55,174 bases of DNA from Candidatus Hydrogenedentota bacterium (GTDB lineage Bacteria; Hydrogenedentota; Hydrogenedentia; Hydrogenedentales; SLHB01). Positions 33,679 to 42,591 of this stretch are shown piece by piece. The stretch covers positions 1 to 55,174 of the forward strand of contig DAOLNV010000031.1 of NCBI GenBank assembly GCA_035416745.1, in the 5' to 3' direction. Below the pieces are notes generated by a model that had not been told where the DNA came from, did not search any database, and was given only the letters and a program-made list of their open reading frames with translations. The position numbers and the translations under genes are program-made. The stretch's first letter is position 1. Each line of letters starts with the position of its first letter.

Positions 33679-35460
33679 ATGCTACGCCGAAGGACACTCT
33701 TGCTCTTGAGCATCATCATATCGGTGCTCATGCATGCATCGCTCATAGCGCTGGCTCCCCGGGTGCCTGTGTTTCAAATCAATGCTCCGGCCCCGCAGAT
33801 GGTTCAGCGATTCCGGGTCCGGGTGGCTGAAGATGTTCCTCCACTCGCCCGGGAAGAAGTGCCCGAGCCGACCCAGGAACTGGCGACCCGGCCTGGTTCC
33901 ATTGAGGAACTGCTGACACGTGAAAGGGAGGAACTGCCCCCCTCCGAATCACGTATTGGCCAAGATGTCAGCGTTCCCAATCTTGCTCAGCGCGTGGCGG
34001 CGGAGCCCTTAAACAGGACCCACGATCTGCAGCTCGATGAAGCGATCCTCAAGAAGGTGGACGCCCGCATTATCGAAATCTCCGAAGAAACCGCACGACA
34101 AGATATTCAAATCGCCCGCCGCCACGTGCAGCCCAGTCCCATGCGCATCCTGGAGGAGAACGAATTCCCTGTTATGCGCACGCAGGGGGCGGACCTCCCA
34201 GAGGAACTGTTGACGTTAGACCCTCTCAACCCGGGCGGCGGGTTCGGAGGAGCTGGCGATCGGATTGGCCCGGGAGCTGCGGGAGCAGCCCCGAATGAGC
34301 CTGAAAAGGAGCAAGTACCTGTCCCGGAAGGGCCGCTCGAACCTCCGGAGGAAAAACTCGCGGAACTGCCGGAAGTGACCGATATCGGCCGCCGCGAAGA
34401 AATCGCCAAAGCCACTGCCGAAGCTAAAGAGAAATACGAGTTTCTCGATGAGCTCGTCGACATCCAAATCGCGACGTACCGCAGCCAGAAGGATCCTATC
34501 GGCTATTTCAGGCTGAGTATTGTCCCTAAAGCAGGCCAGTCAATGGACGTCCTTCCGAAGGACGTGACCTTTGTTGTCGACGCTTCAAGCAGTATCGCCC
34601 AGCCCAAGCTCGACAATACGGTTAAAGGCCTGCGCGAGGCGTTGAACCGGCTGCGTCCCGAGGACCGGTTCAATATTGTCGTATTCCGAGATACGGCTGC
34701 AGGTCTCGAGCGCGGATTCGTTAATGCTACCCCCGAGGAAAAGCAGGCCGCGGTGCGCTTCGTGCAGGGTTTGCGCTCGTACGGGAAGACGGATGTGTAC
34801 AGTGCCATCGGCCCTGTGGTCGAGAGGGAACCGCGGAAGGGGGTGCCAGGGGTCGTCTTTATCGTAACCGACGGGCGCCCCTCCGCGGGCATGCTCGACA
34901 GCCGTGACATCATCAATGCGGTCACTGACAAGAATGCGCCTCGAAACACCGTTCTCGCTTACGGGGGCGGCAATACGGTGAACCAATATCTGCTGGACCT
35001 TCTTGCGTTTCGAAACAAGGGATATTCGTTTGTCAGCGCCACATGGGACGCTATGCTCAGCGATCTGCCGCAGTTCTTCAACACCGTCAATGATCCCGTT
35101 CTGGTGGATTGCCAGGCCGACTACGGCCGGATAGTGGAAGAGAGCGTCTTTCCCAAGGAGCTTCCGGATTTCTTCAAAGGCCAGGGCGTCACCGTGTACG
35201 GCCGGTACGACCCCGCGAAGAACAAGGATTTCGCGATGCGCCTGACCGGCTTGGCCGGTGACCGTAACAAGGAGGTCATCTTCAAGGCCGACCTCGAAGA
35301 AGCACAAACCGGCGACGCGAGTATTGCCAAGGATTGGGCGCTGCGGAAAGTCTATTACCTCATTGGCGAAATGACCCGGCTGGGACCTCAGCCCGAACTG
35401 GTGGCCGAACTTGATCGGTTGCACAAGGATTACGGGCTGAAGACCAGCTACTCAAACTAG
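33679..35460 (+). CDS. membrane-anchored TonB-like N-terminus fused to a von Willebrand A domain
   Basis: The 593 residues start with a basic tail and one membrane helix at about 6-27 (LLLLSIIISVLMHASLIALA), a topology like TonB and TolA. Then comes a long region rich in Pro, Glu and Arg (30-210, with RFRVRVAEDVPP and PVPEGPLEPPEE) and a Gly-rich patch near 185-205. From about 295 to 470 lies a VWA domain with a complete MIDAS: DASSS (Asp301), Thr in YGKTDV and Asp in IVTDGRPS. A C-terminal part of about 110 residues follows. It is 13 nt after the TPR gene and ends the exbB-exbD cluster. By position it would be the effector energised by the ExbB/ExbD motor; this is inference. Confidence 0.75.
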   Translation: MLRRRTLLLLSIIISVLMHASLIALAPRVPVFQINAPAPQMVQRFRVRVAEDVPPLAREEVPEPTQELATRPGSIEELLTREREELPPSESRIGQDVSVPNLAQRVAAEPLNRTHDLQLDEAILKKVDARIIEISEETARQDIQIARRHVQPSPMRILEENEFPVMRTQGADLPEELLTLDPLNPGGGFGGAGDRIGPGAAGAAPNEPEKEQVPVPEGPLEPPEEKLAELPEVTDIGRREEIAKATAEAKEKYEFLDELVDIQIATYRSQKDPIGYFRLSIVPKAGQSMDVLPKDVTFVVDASSSIAQPKLDNTVKGLREALNRLRPEDRFNIVVFRDTAAGLERGFVNATPEEKQAAVRFVQGLRSYGKTDVYSAIGPVVEREPRKGVPGVVFIVTDGRPSAGMLDSRDIINAVTDKNAPRNTVLAYGGGNTVNQYLLDLLAFRNKGYSFVSATWDAMLSDLPQFFNTVNDPVLVDCQADYGRIVEESVFPKELPDFFKGQGVTVYGRYDPAKNKDFAMRLTGLAGDRNKEVIFKADLEEAQTGDASIAKDWALRKVYYLIGEMTRLGPQPELVAELDRLHKDYGLKTSYSN

Positions 35461-35530
35461 CATTGCGCCGCCCCGACGCTGCGCAAGGGAAACCGGCAAC
35501 AAGCACGGCGCGCAGGAACGCTTCCCGAAA

Positions 35531-37210
35531 ATGGCATGCAATCGCGGAGGGACAGCGATTTTGACGGCATCAAAATGGTTGGAGCACCTGGCAAACTGTC
35601 CGAATGGCCTGTTGCCGGTCTACGGTAATGACGCCGCCGTTCTTCAAGGCTCCCTCCGGCTGTGGCGTGAGACGCTCCGCCGGTTTCTTGAACGCTTCGG
35701 TGACCGGGAGATCCGGCTGTTCCGGAGTCCGGGGCGCATAAACCTGCGGGGAATGCATGTCGACACCCACGGCGGATTCCTTAACCTCATGACCCATCAG
35801 CGCGAAATTGTGGTTGTGGCGTCCACCTCAAACGAGCCCTTCACGACAGCCATAAACATAGACCCCGTCTTCCCCGAGGCCTCGTTTTGTATCCGGGAAC
35901 TCTCGGAACGATGCGGTCTTGGCGCCCCGTGGAGGCAGGTGATTGCTTCTCCGTGGGTGCGAAACCGCGTCCAGAAGACCGCAGGCTCCTGGCAGAACTA
36001 CGTCGAAGGGTGCGCACTGAACGTCCAGCACACGCTGGGATCTTACAGACTTCCCGAACTGTGTCTGGCTGTAGGGGGTAATCTGCCGCAAGGGGCCGCG
36101 TTGAGTTCATCGGCCGCCCTGTGCGCCAGTATGGTACTGGCATTCTCCCGGTGGGCTGGAAAAGTACTATCGCCTGAGGAACTGATTCTGGCCGCGCGTG
36201 ACGGGGAATGGTATGCGGGCTCCCGTTGCGGCGTCAGCGATCAAGCGGCCATTGTTCTCGGAACGCCGAGCCGCTGTGTCAACATCGCGCTTCGACCCGA
36301 GCGCCTTGATATTTCCTCGAAACGCCTGTACGAATTGCCTCAAGATGTGGCTGTGCTTGTGGCCGATTCTCAAACCCAGCGCAGTCTGAGCGGCAAACAG
36401 CTCATCGACTACACCCGAAACCGCTTCGTCTACAGCATGGCCCTGCACGTCTGCAGACACGAACTCGCCGTTTTGGGCATGAGAAGCGAAAGCGTCAAGA
36501 CAATAGACCGGCTTCCCGCCCTGAGCCCCGGCGCATTGGAGGCCTACGGCGGTCTCGAATTGCTGTATCGCGTGCTCCTCCAGATTCCGGAGACAATCGA
36601 GCTCGCCGCCTTACGCAGCCGTTACGACATCCCGGATGTCGACGCTCTATATGCCCAGTACTTTGGAAACGTGCCCGAAAGCGAACGGCCTGGCCTGTTT
36701 CACATGCGGGGGCCACTGCTTTTCGGCATAGCGGAATCGGAACGCGCCCGTGTTTTTCCGGATGCCGTTGGGTCCGGAGATTGGCCAAGAACCGGTGATC
36801 TGATGCGGATCGGGCATGATGGCGACCGCCGTCTGCGGGCTGATGGCCGCCCCTATGTCTTTGACACGAGCGATGGTGCCATCGCACGTCTGGCCCGCGA
36901 TAGGATCCCCATCGAGAACTGCCCGGGAGTCTACGGCGCAAGTACGCCCGCCCTCGACAAGCTGGTTGACGCCGCCATCGATGCGGGGGCGTATGGCGCT
37001 TGCCTGACTGGCGCCGGCCTTGCAGGGTCAGCCCTCGCATTATGCCCTAGAACCGAAGCCGAAGAGGTTGCGGAGAAGCTCCGGCGCACGATTGCCTCTC
37101 CCGAATACGCCGCGCTTGCGGGCGTAGCCGCCGCCATTCCCGCCGCTCGAGTAGGTGAAAGCGTTGTCGTGAATCATCCCGTAGCGGGCGCAGGCGAGGT
37201 GCGGCTCTAG
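35531..37210 (+). CDS. galactokinase-like GHMP kinase
   Basis: The 559 residues hold the three GHMP-kinase motifs. There is a galactokinase-like signature, GRINLRGMHVDTHGG, near residue 68, the ATP loop LPQGAALSSSAAL near 190, and the C-terminal CLTGAGLAGSALALC near 495. In true galactokinases the first signature reads G-E-H-T-D-Y-N; here it is G-M-H-V-D-T-H, so the sugar may differ (for example another hexose or arabinose). The chain is also longer than GalK (about 390). The ATG has a weak ribosome-binding site; a TTG at 35561, ten bases after GGAGG, is a real alternative. It is convergent with, and overlaps by 4 nt, the aminotransferase gene. Confidence 0.78.
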   Translation: MACNRGGTAILTASKWLEHLANCPNGLLPVYGNDAAVLQGSLRLWRETLRRFLERFGDREIRLFRSPGRINLRGMHVDTHGGFLNLMTHQREIVVVASTSNEPFTTAINIDPVFPEASFCIRELSERCGLGAPWRQVIASPWVRNRVQKTAGSWQNYVEGCALNVQHTLGSYRLPELCLAVGGNLPQGAALSSSAALCASMVLAFSRWAGKVLSPEELILAARDGEWYAGSRCGVSDQAAIVLGTPSRCVNIALRPERLDISSKRLYELPQDVAVLVADSQTQRSLSGKQLIDYTRNRFVYSMALHVCRHELAVLGMRSESVKTIDRLPALSPGALEAYGGLELLYRVLLQIPETIELAALRSRYDIPDVDALYAQYFGNVPESERPGLFHMRGPLLFGIAESERARVFPDAVGSGDWPRTGDLMRIGHDGDRRLRADGRPYVFDTSDGAIARLARDRIPIENCPGVYGASTPALDKLVDAAIDAGAYGACLTGAGLAGSALALCPRTEAEEVAEKLRRTIASPEYAALAGVAAAIPAARVGESVVVNHPVAGAGEVRL

Positions 37211-38316
37211 AGACGCGCGAGGTGGCCCTTCACCGTCTCCACAACTTCGTCCTGCTGCTCGCGGGTCAATTCCGGATACACCGGCAGTGCGAGAACCTGT
37301 TCGCACGCCATGCATGAGTTGGGAAAAGCCGCCGCATCATAGCCCAAGTCCAGAAAACACGTCTGGCGGTGCAACGGGCAGGGATAATAAACCGCGCATC
37401 CTATCCCATGTTCCGCAAGGAACTTGCGTGCATCGTCACGTTTCGGAAGGCGAATAACGTACTGATTGTATACATGGCGGCAGTCGGGAGATGCGTACGG
37501 CGTGACCACTTCAGGCACTTCCGCGAACTTCTGCTCGTAATACGCGGCATTTGCCCGGCGTTCCTCGCACCATTGGTTGAGGTGGGACAGTTTAACGAGC
37601 AGAACCCCCGCCTGCAGTGCATCCAGACGGCTGTTCGTCCCCACGATTTGATGAAAATAGGTTTCGGACGCGCCATGATTGCGCAGCAATCGCACTCGCG
37701 CCTCCAGGCCCGCATCCCGGGTTACCACCATGCCGCCGTCCCCGGCGCCCCCGAGATTCTTGCTCGGGAAGAAGCTTAGAGCCCCTGCGTCCCCCATGGT
37801 ACACGCCGGGCGGTCCTTGTATCGCGCCCCAATCGACTGAGCCGCATCCTCAATCACACGCAGATTGTATTTTCTGGCCAGGTCGAGAATGTGATCCATG
37901 TCGGCACACTGTCCAAAGAGATGAACAGGGAGAATGGCCCGCGTGCGTGCGGTTATCTGGTCCTCGATTCGACTCGCATCAATATTGAAGGTTCTGGGAT
38001 CTATGTCCACGAACACAGGGCGGGCCCCCGCATTGAAAATGGCTCCCGCGGTAGCAAAAAACGTAAACGGTGTTGTGATAACCTCTGTGCCCGGGCCGGC
38101 GCCGGCCGCCTTCAACAGCAGCAGCAGCGCATCCGTGCCCGATGCCACGCCCACGGCGTACGGCGCACCGGTGTATTGCGCCACGGCCCGCTCGAGAGCC
38201 TCCACTTTTGGGCCTCCGATAAACTGCTGTGATTCAAAAACCTCGGCCACTAGGACATCAATTTCACCTTTTATGCGCCGGTACTGCGCCCGCAGGTCTA
38301 GAAGTGGAACTGCCAT
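37207..38316 (-). CDS. DegT/DnrJ/EryC1/StrS-family aminotransferase
   Basis: The 369 residues belong to the PLP-dependent sugar aminotransferases that put an amino group on nucleotide-linked keto sugars. Motifs seen are VPLLDLRAQYRRI at the start, GVASGTDALLL, the VIEDAAQSIGA Asp/Gln pair that holds PLP, and SFFPSKNLGGAGDGG with the Schiff-base lysine in PSKNLG. The ATG at 38314-38316 was chosen because AAGGGGG lies seven bases upstream and the protein then starts MAVPLLDLR, as usual in the family. A nearby GT2 glycosyltransferase and the GHMP kinase hint at surface polysaccharide work, but no other nucleotide-sugar gene is seen. Confidence 0.9.
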   Translation of the reverse strand: MAVPLLDLRAQYRRIKGEIDVLVAEVFESQQFIGGPKVEALERAVAQYTGAPYAVGVASGTDALLLLLKAAGAGPGTEVITTPFTFFATAGAIFNAGARPVFVDIDPRTFNIDASRIEDQITARTRAILPVHLFGQCADMDHILDLARKYNLRVIEDAAQSIGARYKDRPACTMGDAGALSFFPSKNLGGAGDGGMVVTRDAGLEARVRLLRNHGASETYFHQIVGTNSRLDALQAGVLLVKLSHLNQWCEERRANAAYYEQKFAEVPEVVTPYASPDCRHVYNQYVIRLPKRDDARKFLAEHGIGCAVYYPCPLHRQTCFLDLGYDAAAFPNSCMACEQVLALPVYPELTREQQDEVVETVKGHLARL

Positions 38317-38512
38317 GATTACCCCCTTCAACCAGGAATACGAACGAGCGTAACAAAGAGACAAGCAACGTTCAACACGGCGGCGATGAATTCCCAGGGA
38401 AACTTACTCTTAAGGAGCATGTGTCGCAGCTATTGCAGGACGGGGTAGATAAGCCCAAGTGCCCCAGACTTCATGCTATCGTGACGCGCCGAGAGCCACA
38501 CGCGGTTCGCAT

Positions 38513-38542
38513 TTGTTTCAGCATACTCTAGGGTAGTAGAAT
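38513..38542 (+). promoter_or_regulatory. weak candidate promoter for the first WD40 kinase
   Basis: TTGTTT (38513-38518), 18-nt spacer, TAGAAT (38537-38542). Transcription near 38549 would leave almost no leader before the GTG (38551) or ATG (38560). Confidence 0.3.
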
Positions 38543-38550
38543 AGAGACAG

Positions 38551-41500
38551 GTGGCATGTATGCAACGTGATCGCAATTTTCTGTTTGGGATCTTCGCGGT
38601 TCAACTCGGCAAGGTGACCCAGGCTCAGCTGATGGACGTCGCCGGGGCATGGGCCACCGACCCTTCCCGCAGCGTCGCCGACCGTCTTGTTCAGGGCGGC
38701 GCGCTTTCTGAACAGCTCCGTGAGCTCATAGACCGGCTCGTTGACGAAGCTATCCGCGCGCACGAAGGGGATACAGCCGCCACGCTGCAGACTTTCGGCG
38801 GAACAGAGCAAGTGAATGAGTCGTTTGGAGGCGCGCTTCTCCTGACCGATACCGATGGCGTCACGAAACCCGCCCCACCGTTGTTTCCAGAGCCTTCTCC
38901 GCAGACAGCCTCGCTTGCGGCAGTCTTTGAGGCGCCTGGCCGTTACACACATGTCAGCGAATACGGACGAGGCGGCATGGGGCGCGTCTTGCTCGTTCAT
39001 GACGAGTCCCTGGGCCGGGATATCGCTCTCAAGGAACTCCTGCCGGCCGGAATCGGCGACGCAGACGCGACGGCGGCAAGCCCTATGCGCTTATCCATGC
39101 AGTACCTGGCCCGTTTCATCCAGGAAGCCCGGCTCACGGGTCAGCTCCAGCACCCGTCTATCGTGCCTGTTTACGAGTTGGGACGCAGGGCGGACGGAAC
39201 GTTGTACTACACAATGAAGCTGGTTCGGGGAAGTCCTCTTTCCAGGGTTATTCGGGAAGCACAATCTCTGGGGCAGCGTCTCGGCATGATAAGCCAGTTT
39301 GCCGACCTCTGTCAGGCGATCGCTTATGCGCACAGCCGGGGCGTTATACACCGGGACATCAAGCCGGCAAACGTCCTGGTCGGCGAGTTCGGCGAGACCG
39401 TTGTGATCGATTGGGGCGTGGCCAAAGTGAAAGACCGCGAAGATGTTCATGCAGACGGTCTGGCCGAAACCATTCGCATGCTGAACCTGGGAGAGGATGT
39501 CGATCTCGCCAAGACGGGCTACGGCCACATAGTCGGTACGCCCGTCTACATGCCTCCCGAGCAGGCAGCGGGCGATCTCGAACAGGTCAATGAGCGCTCC
39601 GACGTCTACGGCTTGGGGGCCGTGCTCTATTCCATTCTTACGGGGCGGGCGCCATACGAGGGGGGCTCCACCGCTGACATCCTTCGGAAGGTGCGCCAGG
39701 AAGAGCCCGTGCCGGTCCCGGACCTTGCCCCCGAGACACCGGCGGAATTGGCCGCAATCTGCAAGCGCGCCATGGCCCGGGACCCAGCCAAACGGTACCA
39801 GTCCGCAAAAGAACTTGCTGATGAAGTCGAGCGGTTTCTTTCCGGAGCCCTGGTTCAGGCATATACATACTCCTTCGCGGACCACTTGCGGCGTTTCATC
39901 GGGCGCCATAAAGCCGCGGTTGCCACAGCCGGAATTGCCTGCATCATCTTGCTGACAATCGCCGGAGTCTATCACTTCCGGCTTACGGTGGCCCATCGCC
40001 GCGAGCGTGAACAGAGAATGGCCGCCGAAGCCGCCAACGAACGCCTTCTTTGGGAGAATTATGCCGTCAGTCTCACGGCCGCACAGAAGCACATGACGGA
40101 CCGGCAGTACGAGACCGCGTCGCAGCTTCTCGACAAATGCCCCGCCCAACACCGAAACTGGGAGTGGGGGTTGCTCAAGCGCGCCTGCCAGCCCGAATTG
40201 TGGCATCTTGGCGACGAAGATGTCCCGGAAGACACCTACGGAATGAATGGGCGCGTGGTTTTCAGCCCCGACGGACGCTACGTGCTGAATAAGCGGTTCT
40301 TCAGTGGACTCTATCACATCTATGACCTTCTCGAGGCGAAAAACGTTTACGTGGCGCGTGAATCCGAACTCCCAAGCGCGCGCCTTGGATGGATCGAAAC
40401 CTGCCGCTTCCTTCCTGACGGAACTGCTTTCACAACGACGCTCGACTCCCATCGGGTGAAACTTCGCCGTATCGCCGACGATGCGTCCCTGGCGGTATTT
40501 GACGCCGGAAGCAGCGAGATTCGGTACCTGTCCTTCACCCCCGACGGCTCGCGTGCCGCAGGGCTTGTTGTCGACCAGAGCCCTTGGCATGGGATTGTTC
40601 TTTGGGACACCGCCTCGGGAAAGGAACTCAGGCGTTTTGACTTGGCCCCCATCCAGGACCCCTCGTATTACGCCCGGGAAGATGGCGGCCGTTGGGACCG
40701 GTTCCTCTCCAGACAAGCCGGCCAGCTTCTGGGCTTCTTCAGAGACGGACGCCGCGTCGTCATTCTCGACAACCAGCTCGGCGTGCTCGATGTGGAATCT
40801 GGGGAAAGAACCAATGTTGGCGCATGCACTGCGGTCGCCGCATTTGCACCCGAGAGCGGCATCGCCGTCATGCGGAACCCTTCCGGGAATCTCGAAGTCT
40901 GGCAGATGGAGTCCATTACCCGCCTGAACACCATTCAGGAGGATTTTGGACAAATTGGGGACCTGGCATTGAGCCCCGACGGTACGTTATTGGCGGCGGC
41001 GGGCCCCTCGCTGCAACTTTGGGACGTCGCCGCGGGCCGCAAACGCTACGAGACGCCCCATTCCGTCCGGTCCCTGATGTTCAGTCCGAATAGCAAGGCG
41101 TTCCTCGCTATCTCGGACGGCCGATACGGCTGTTTTGACATCTGGGATGCAACACGCATCCGCGACATGGAGACCATCCCCTTTACTCTGGAAACCGGCG
41201 AATCCTCGTCGATTGAAATGAAAGAAGTCCTCGGCGCCCAGCCCGTGTATGCCTACAATGCACGCGGCACGCGCATGGCTTCAGTAGCCGGCGGAGAAAA
41301 CCTGGTTCTTTGGCAGGTGCCGTCATTCAGGCGCGAAGCGTCTTGGCGAATCGGCGGACGAAAGATCCTTTGCGTCGCGTTCAGTCCTGACGACGAGCGC
41401 GTGGCCACCGCGACACCTGATGAAGTTGCCGTCTGGGATATTGATACGAAAGAGAAGTTGTTAGCCATTCCCTCGGAACACGAATACTACATGAAATGCT

Positions 41501-42207
41501 GCGCATTCTCAGCGTCAGGAGCGCGTTTGGCTATCGGGAGAGCGTCCACGAAAGGAGTCAGCGACGCTGGCGTCAATTGCGCATGGGTCGTGGATGCGGC
41601 CTCCGGCGAACGCATCTACACGGTCTCAGGACATCCCGGCGCCTGTAACATGGTCCAATTCAGCCCGGATGATCGGTGGCTTCTCACCGGGACCTACGGG
41701 TCGCCTTCTGTTCCCGGCGATATCTCATTGCGCATCTGGGACGCTGCTACGGGGACCGAGCTTGTGGGGACCATCGACCGGCTGAACTGGCCGTGGCATG
41801 CTTCCTTCTCGCCCGATAATACCAAGATGCTCGTGGTGGGACTGAGTATCGAGCCGGTCCTCTGGGATTTCGAAGCCCAGCGCGAAGTGTATCGCGTCAA
41901 GAGTGGGAGCGCCCGGCAAGTCATCTTCCACCCTGACGGCGAACGGTTTGCCGTCGTCCGGACGCCCGGAGTGGCAATTCATGCCGTCAAGGATGGCCGT
42001 GAACTGTGCTCATACCCGTTCGGCAAGCTCCCGGGAACCTTCACCCTGGACGGGCAGTCATTCATCTGCAGATATGATGCCGAGAATATGCTCATCCTCC
42101 ATGCTTCCGATTGGACGGTGGCAGACAGAGAAACGGAGTTCCGCAAGGGCCTCGCGGAAGTTCAGGAACTCCTCCAGTTGCGGCCGGCATCGCGAAGCAC
42201 TCCCTGA
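38551..42207 (+). CDS. Ser/Thr protein kinase with membrane helix and WD40-like repeats
   Basis: The 1218 residues begin with a roughly 75-residue region, LFGIFAVQLGKVTQAQL onward, that I associate with large planctomycete kinases. The kinase domain, about 133-415, has the glycine loop GRGGMGRV, Lys in IALKE, HRDIKPANVL near 267 and DWG in place of DFG (a common variant), so it should be active. A membrane helix at about 455-475 separates it from the extracytoplasmic half. That half carries about ten WD40-like repeats, many with the FSPDG/FSPDD start seen at 41383, 41663 and 41806. It may sense an outside ligand and signal by phosphorylation. The GTG start could instead be the ATG at 38560. 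Confidence 0.88.
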   Translation: MACMQRDRNFLFGIFAVQLGKVTQAQLMDVAGAWATDPSRSVADRLVQGGALSEQLRELIDRLVDEAIRAHEGDTAATLQTFGGTEQVNESFGGALLLTDTDGVTKPAPPLFPEPSPQTASLAAVFEAPGRYTHVSEYGRGGMGRVLLVHDESLGRDIALKELLPAGIGDADATAASPMRLSMQYLARFIQEARLTGQLQHPSIVPVYELGRRADGTLYYTMKLVRGSPLSRVIREAQSLGQRLGMISQFADLCQAIAYAHSRGVIHRDIKPANVLVGEFGETVVIDWGVAKVKDREDVHADGLAETIRMLNLGEDVDLAKTGYGHIVGTPVYMPPEQAAGDLEQVNERSDVYGLGAVLYSILTGRAPYEGGSTADILRKVRQEEPVPVPDLAPETPAELAAICKRAMARDPAKRYQSAKELADEVERFLSGALVQAYTYSFADHLRRFIGRHKAAVATAGIACIILLTIAGVYHFRLTVAHRREREQRMAAEAANERLLWENYAVSLTAAQKHMTDRQYETASQLLDKCPAQHRNWEWGLLKRACQPELWHLGDEDVPEDTYGMNGRVVFSPDGRYVLNKRFFSGLYHIYDLLEAKNVYVARESELPSARLGWIETCRFLPDGTAFTTTLDSHRVKLRRIADDASLAVFDAGSSEIRYLSFTPDGSRAAGLVVDQSPWHGIVLWDTASGKELRRFDLAPIQDPSYYAREDGGRWDRFLSRQAGQLLGFFRDGRRVVILDNQLGVLDVESGERTNVGACTAVAAFAPESGIAVMRNPSGNLEVWQMESITRLNTIQEDFGQIGDLALSPDGTLLAAAGPSLQLWDVAAGRKRYETPHSVRSLMFSPNSKAFLAISDGRYGCFDIWDATRIRDMETIPFTLETGESSSIEMKEVLGAQPVYAYNARGTRMASVAGGENLVLWQVPSFRREASWRIGGRKILCVAFSPDDERVATATPDEVAVWDIDTKEKLLAIPSEHEYYMKCCAFSASGARLAIGRASTKGVSDAGVNCAWVVDAASGERIYTVSGHPGACNMVQFSPDDRWLLTGTYGSPSVPGDISLRIWDAATGTELVGTIDRLNWPWHASFSPDNTKMLVVGLSIEPVLWDFEAQREVYRVKSGSARQVIFHPDGERFAVVRTPGVAIHAVKDGRELCSYPFGKLPGTFTLDGQSFICRYDAENMLILHASDWTVADRETEFRKGLAEVQELLQLRPASRSTP

Positions 42208-42591
42208 GCCCTCCGCAGCCCCGCCTCCGGGCCCGGGAAGCGCGAGCAATGCTCACGTTCGCGCCACTCAAGAGACGCCCAGGACATGAAGCATCCTGGC
42301 AGGTCTGGCGCCAGGTGTTTCGCGCCGTTTGGGAGATTCCAATTCGTGTCCTCGCATGTAGCCCTCTCATCAAGAATGGCTGAAAATGTACCCCCTGATC
42401 TAGTATGCTTCCGCGCGGACAATGCGATATCCAAAGACCAGGATGACAGCAAGCAAAGAGACGTGCATGAAGGCGATCAATGCGAGCTGCAACGCCGGGT
42501 TTCGGCTCTGATAGGCAGGCCAATGTGACCTGGTTCTCCGGAAACCGCAAACCCAGAGGCAATCGGAAGCCTACGAAGAGGGGTAATAGCC
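42208..42591. other. intergenic region between the first kinase and the TMTC-like gene
   Basis: This 384-nt spacer has no convincing gene. It contains a quasi-palindrome at 42241-42257 and a weak hairpin CCTGGC/GCCAGG at 42295-42315 followed by TGTTT, which might terminate the kinase transcript. On the minus strand a short hydrophobic frame (42492 to 42400) could be a 30-residue single-helix peptide starting with TTG; I see no ribosome-binding site, so it is only noted. Confidence 0.4.

Noticed and set aside
35463..35486. TTGCGC/GCGCAA inverted repeat after the VWA gene as a terminator
   Set aside because: The stem is only 6 bp with a 12-nt loop and no T-tract follows.
39091..40953. 620-codon minus-strand frame opposite the first WD40 kinase
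   Set aside because: The plus-strand frame has unmistakable kinase motifs; the opposite frame has none.
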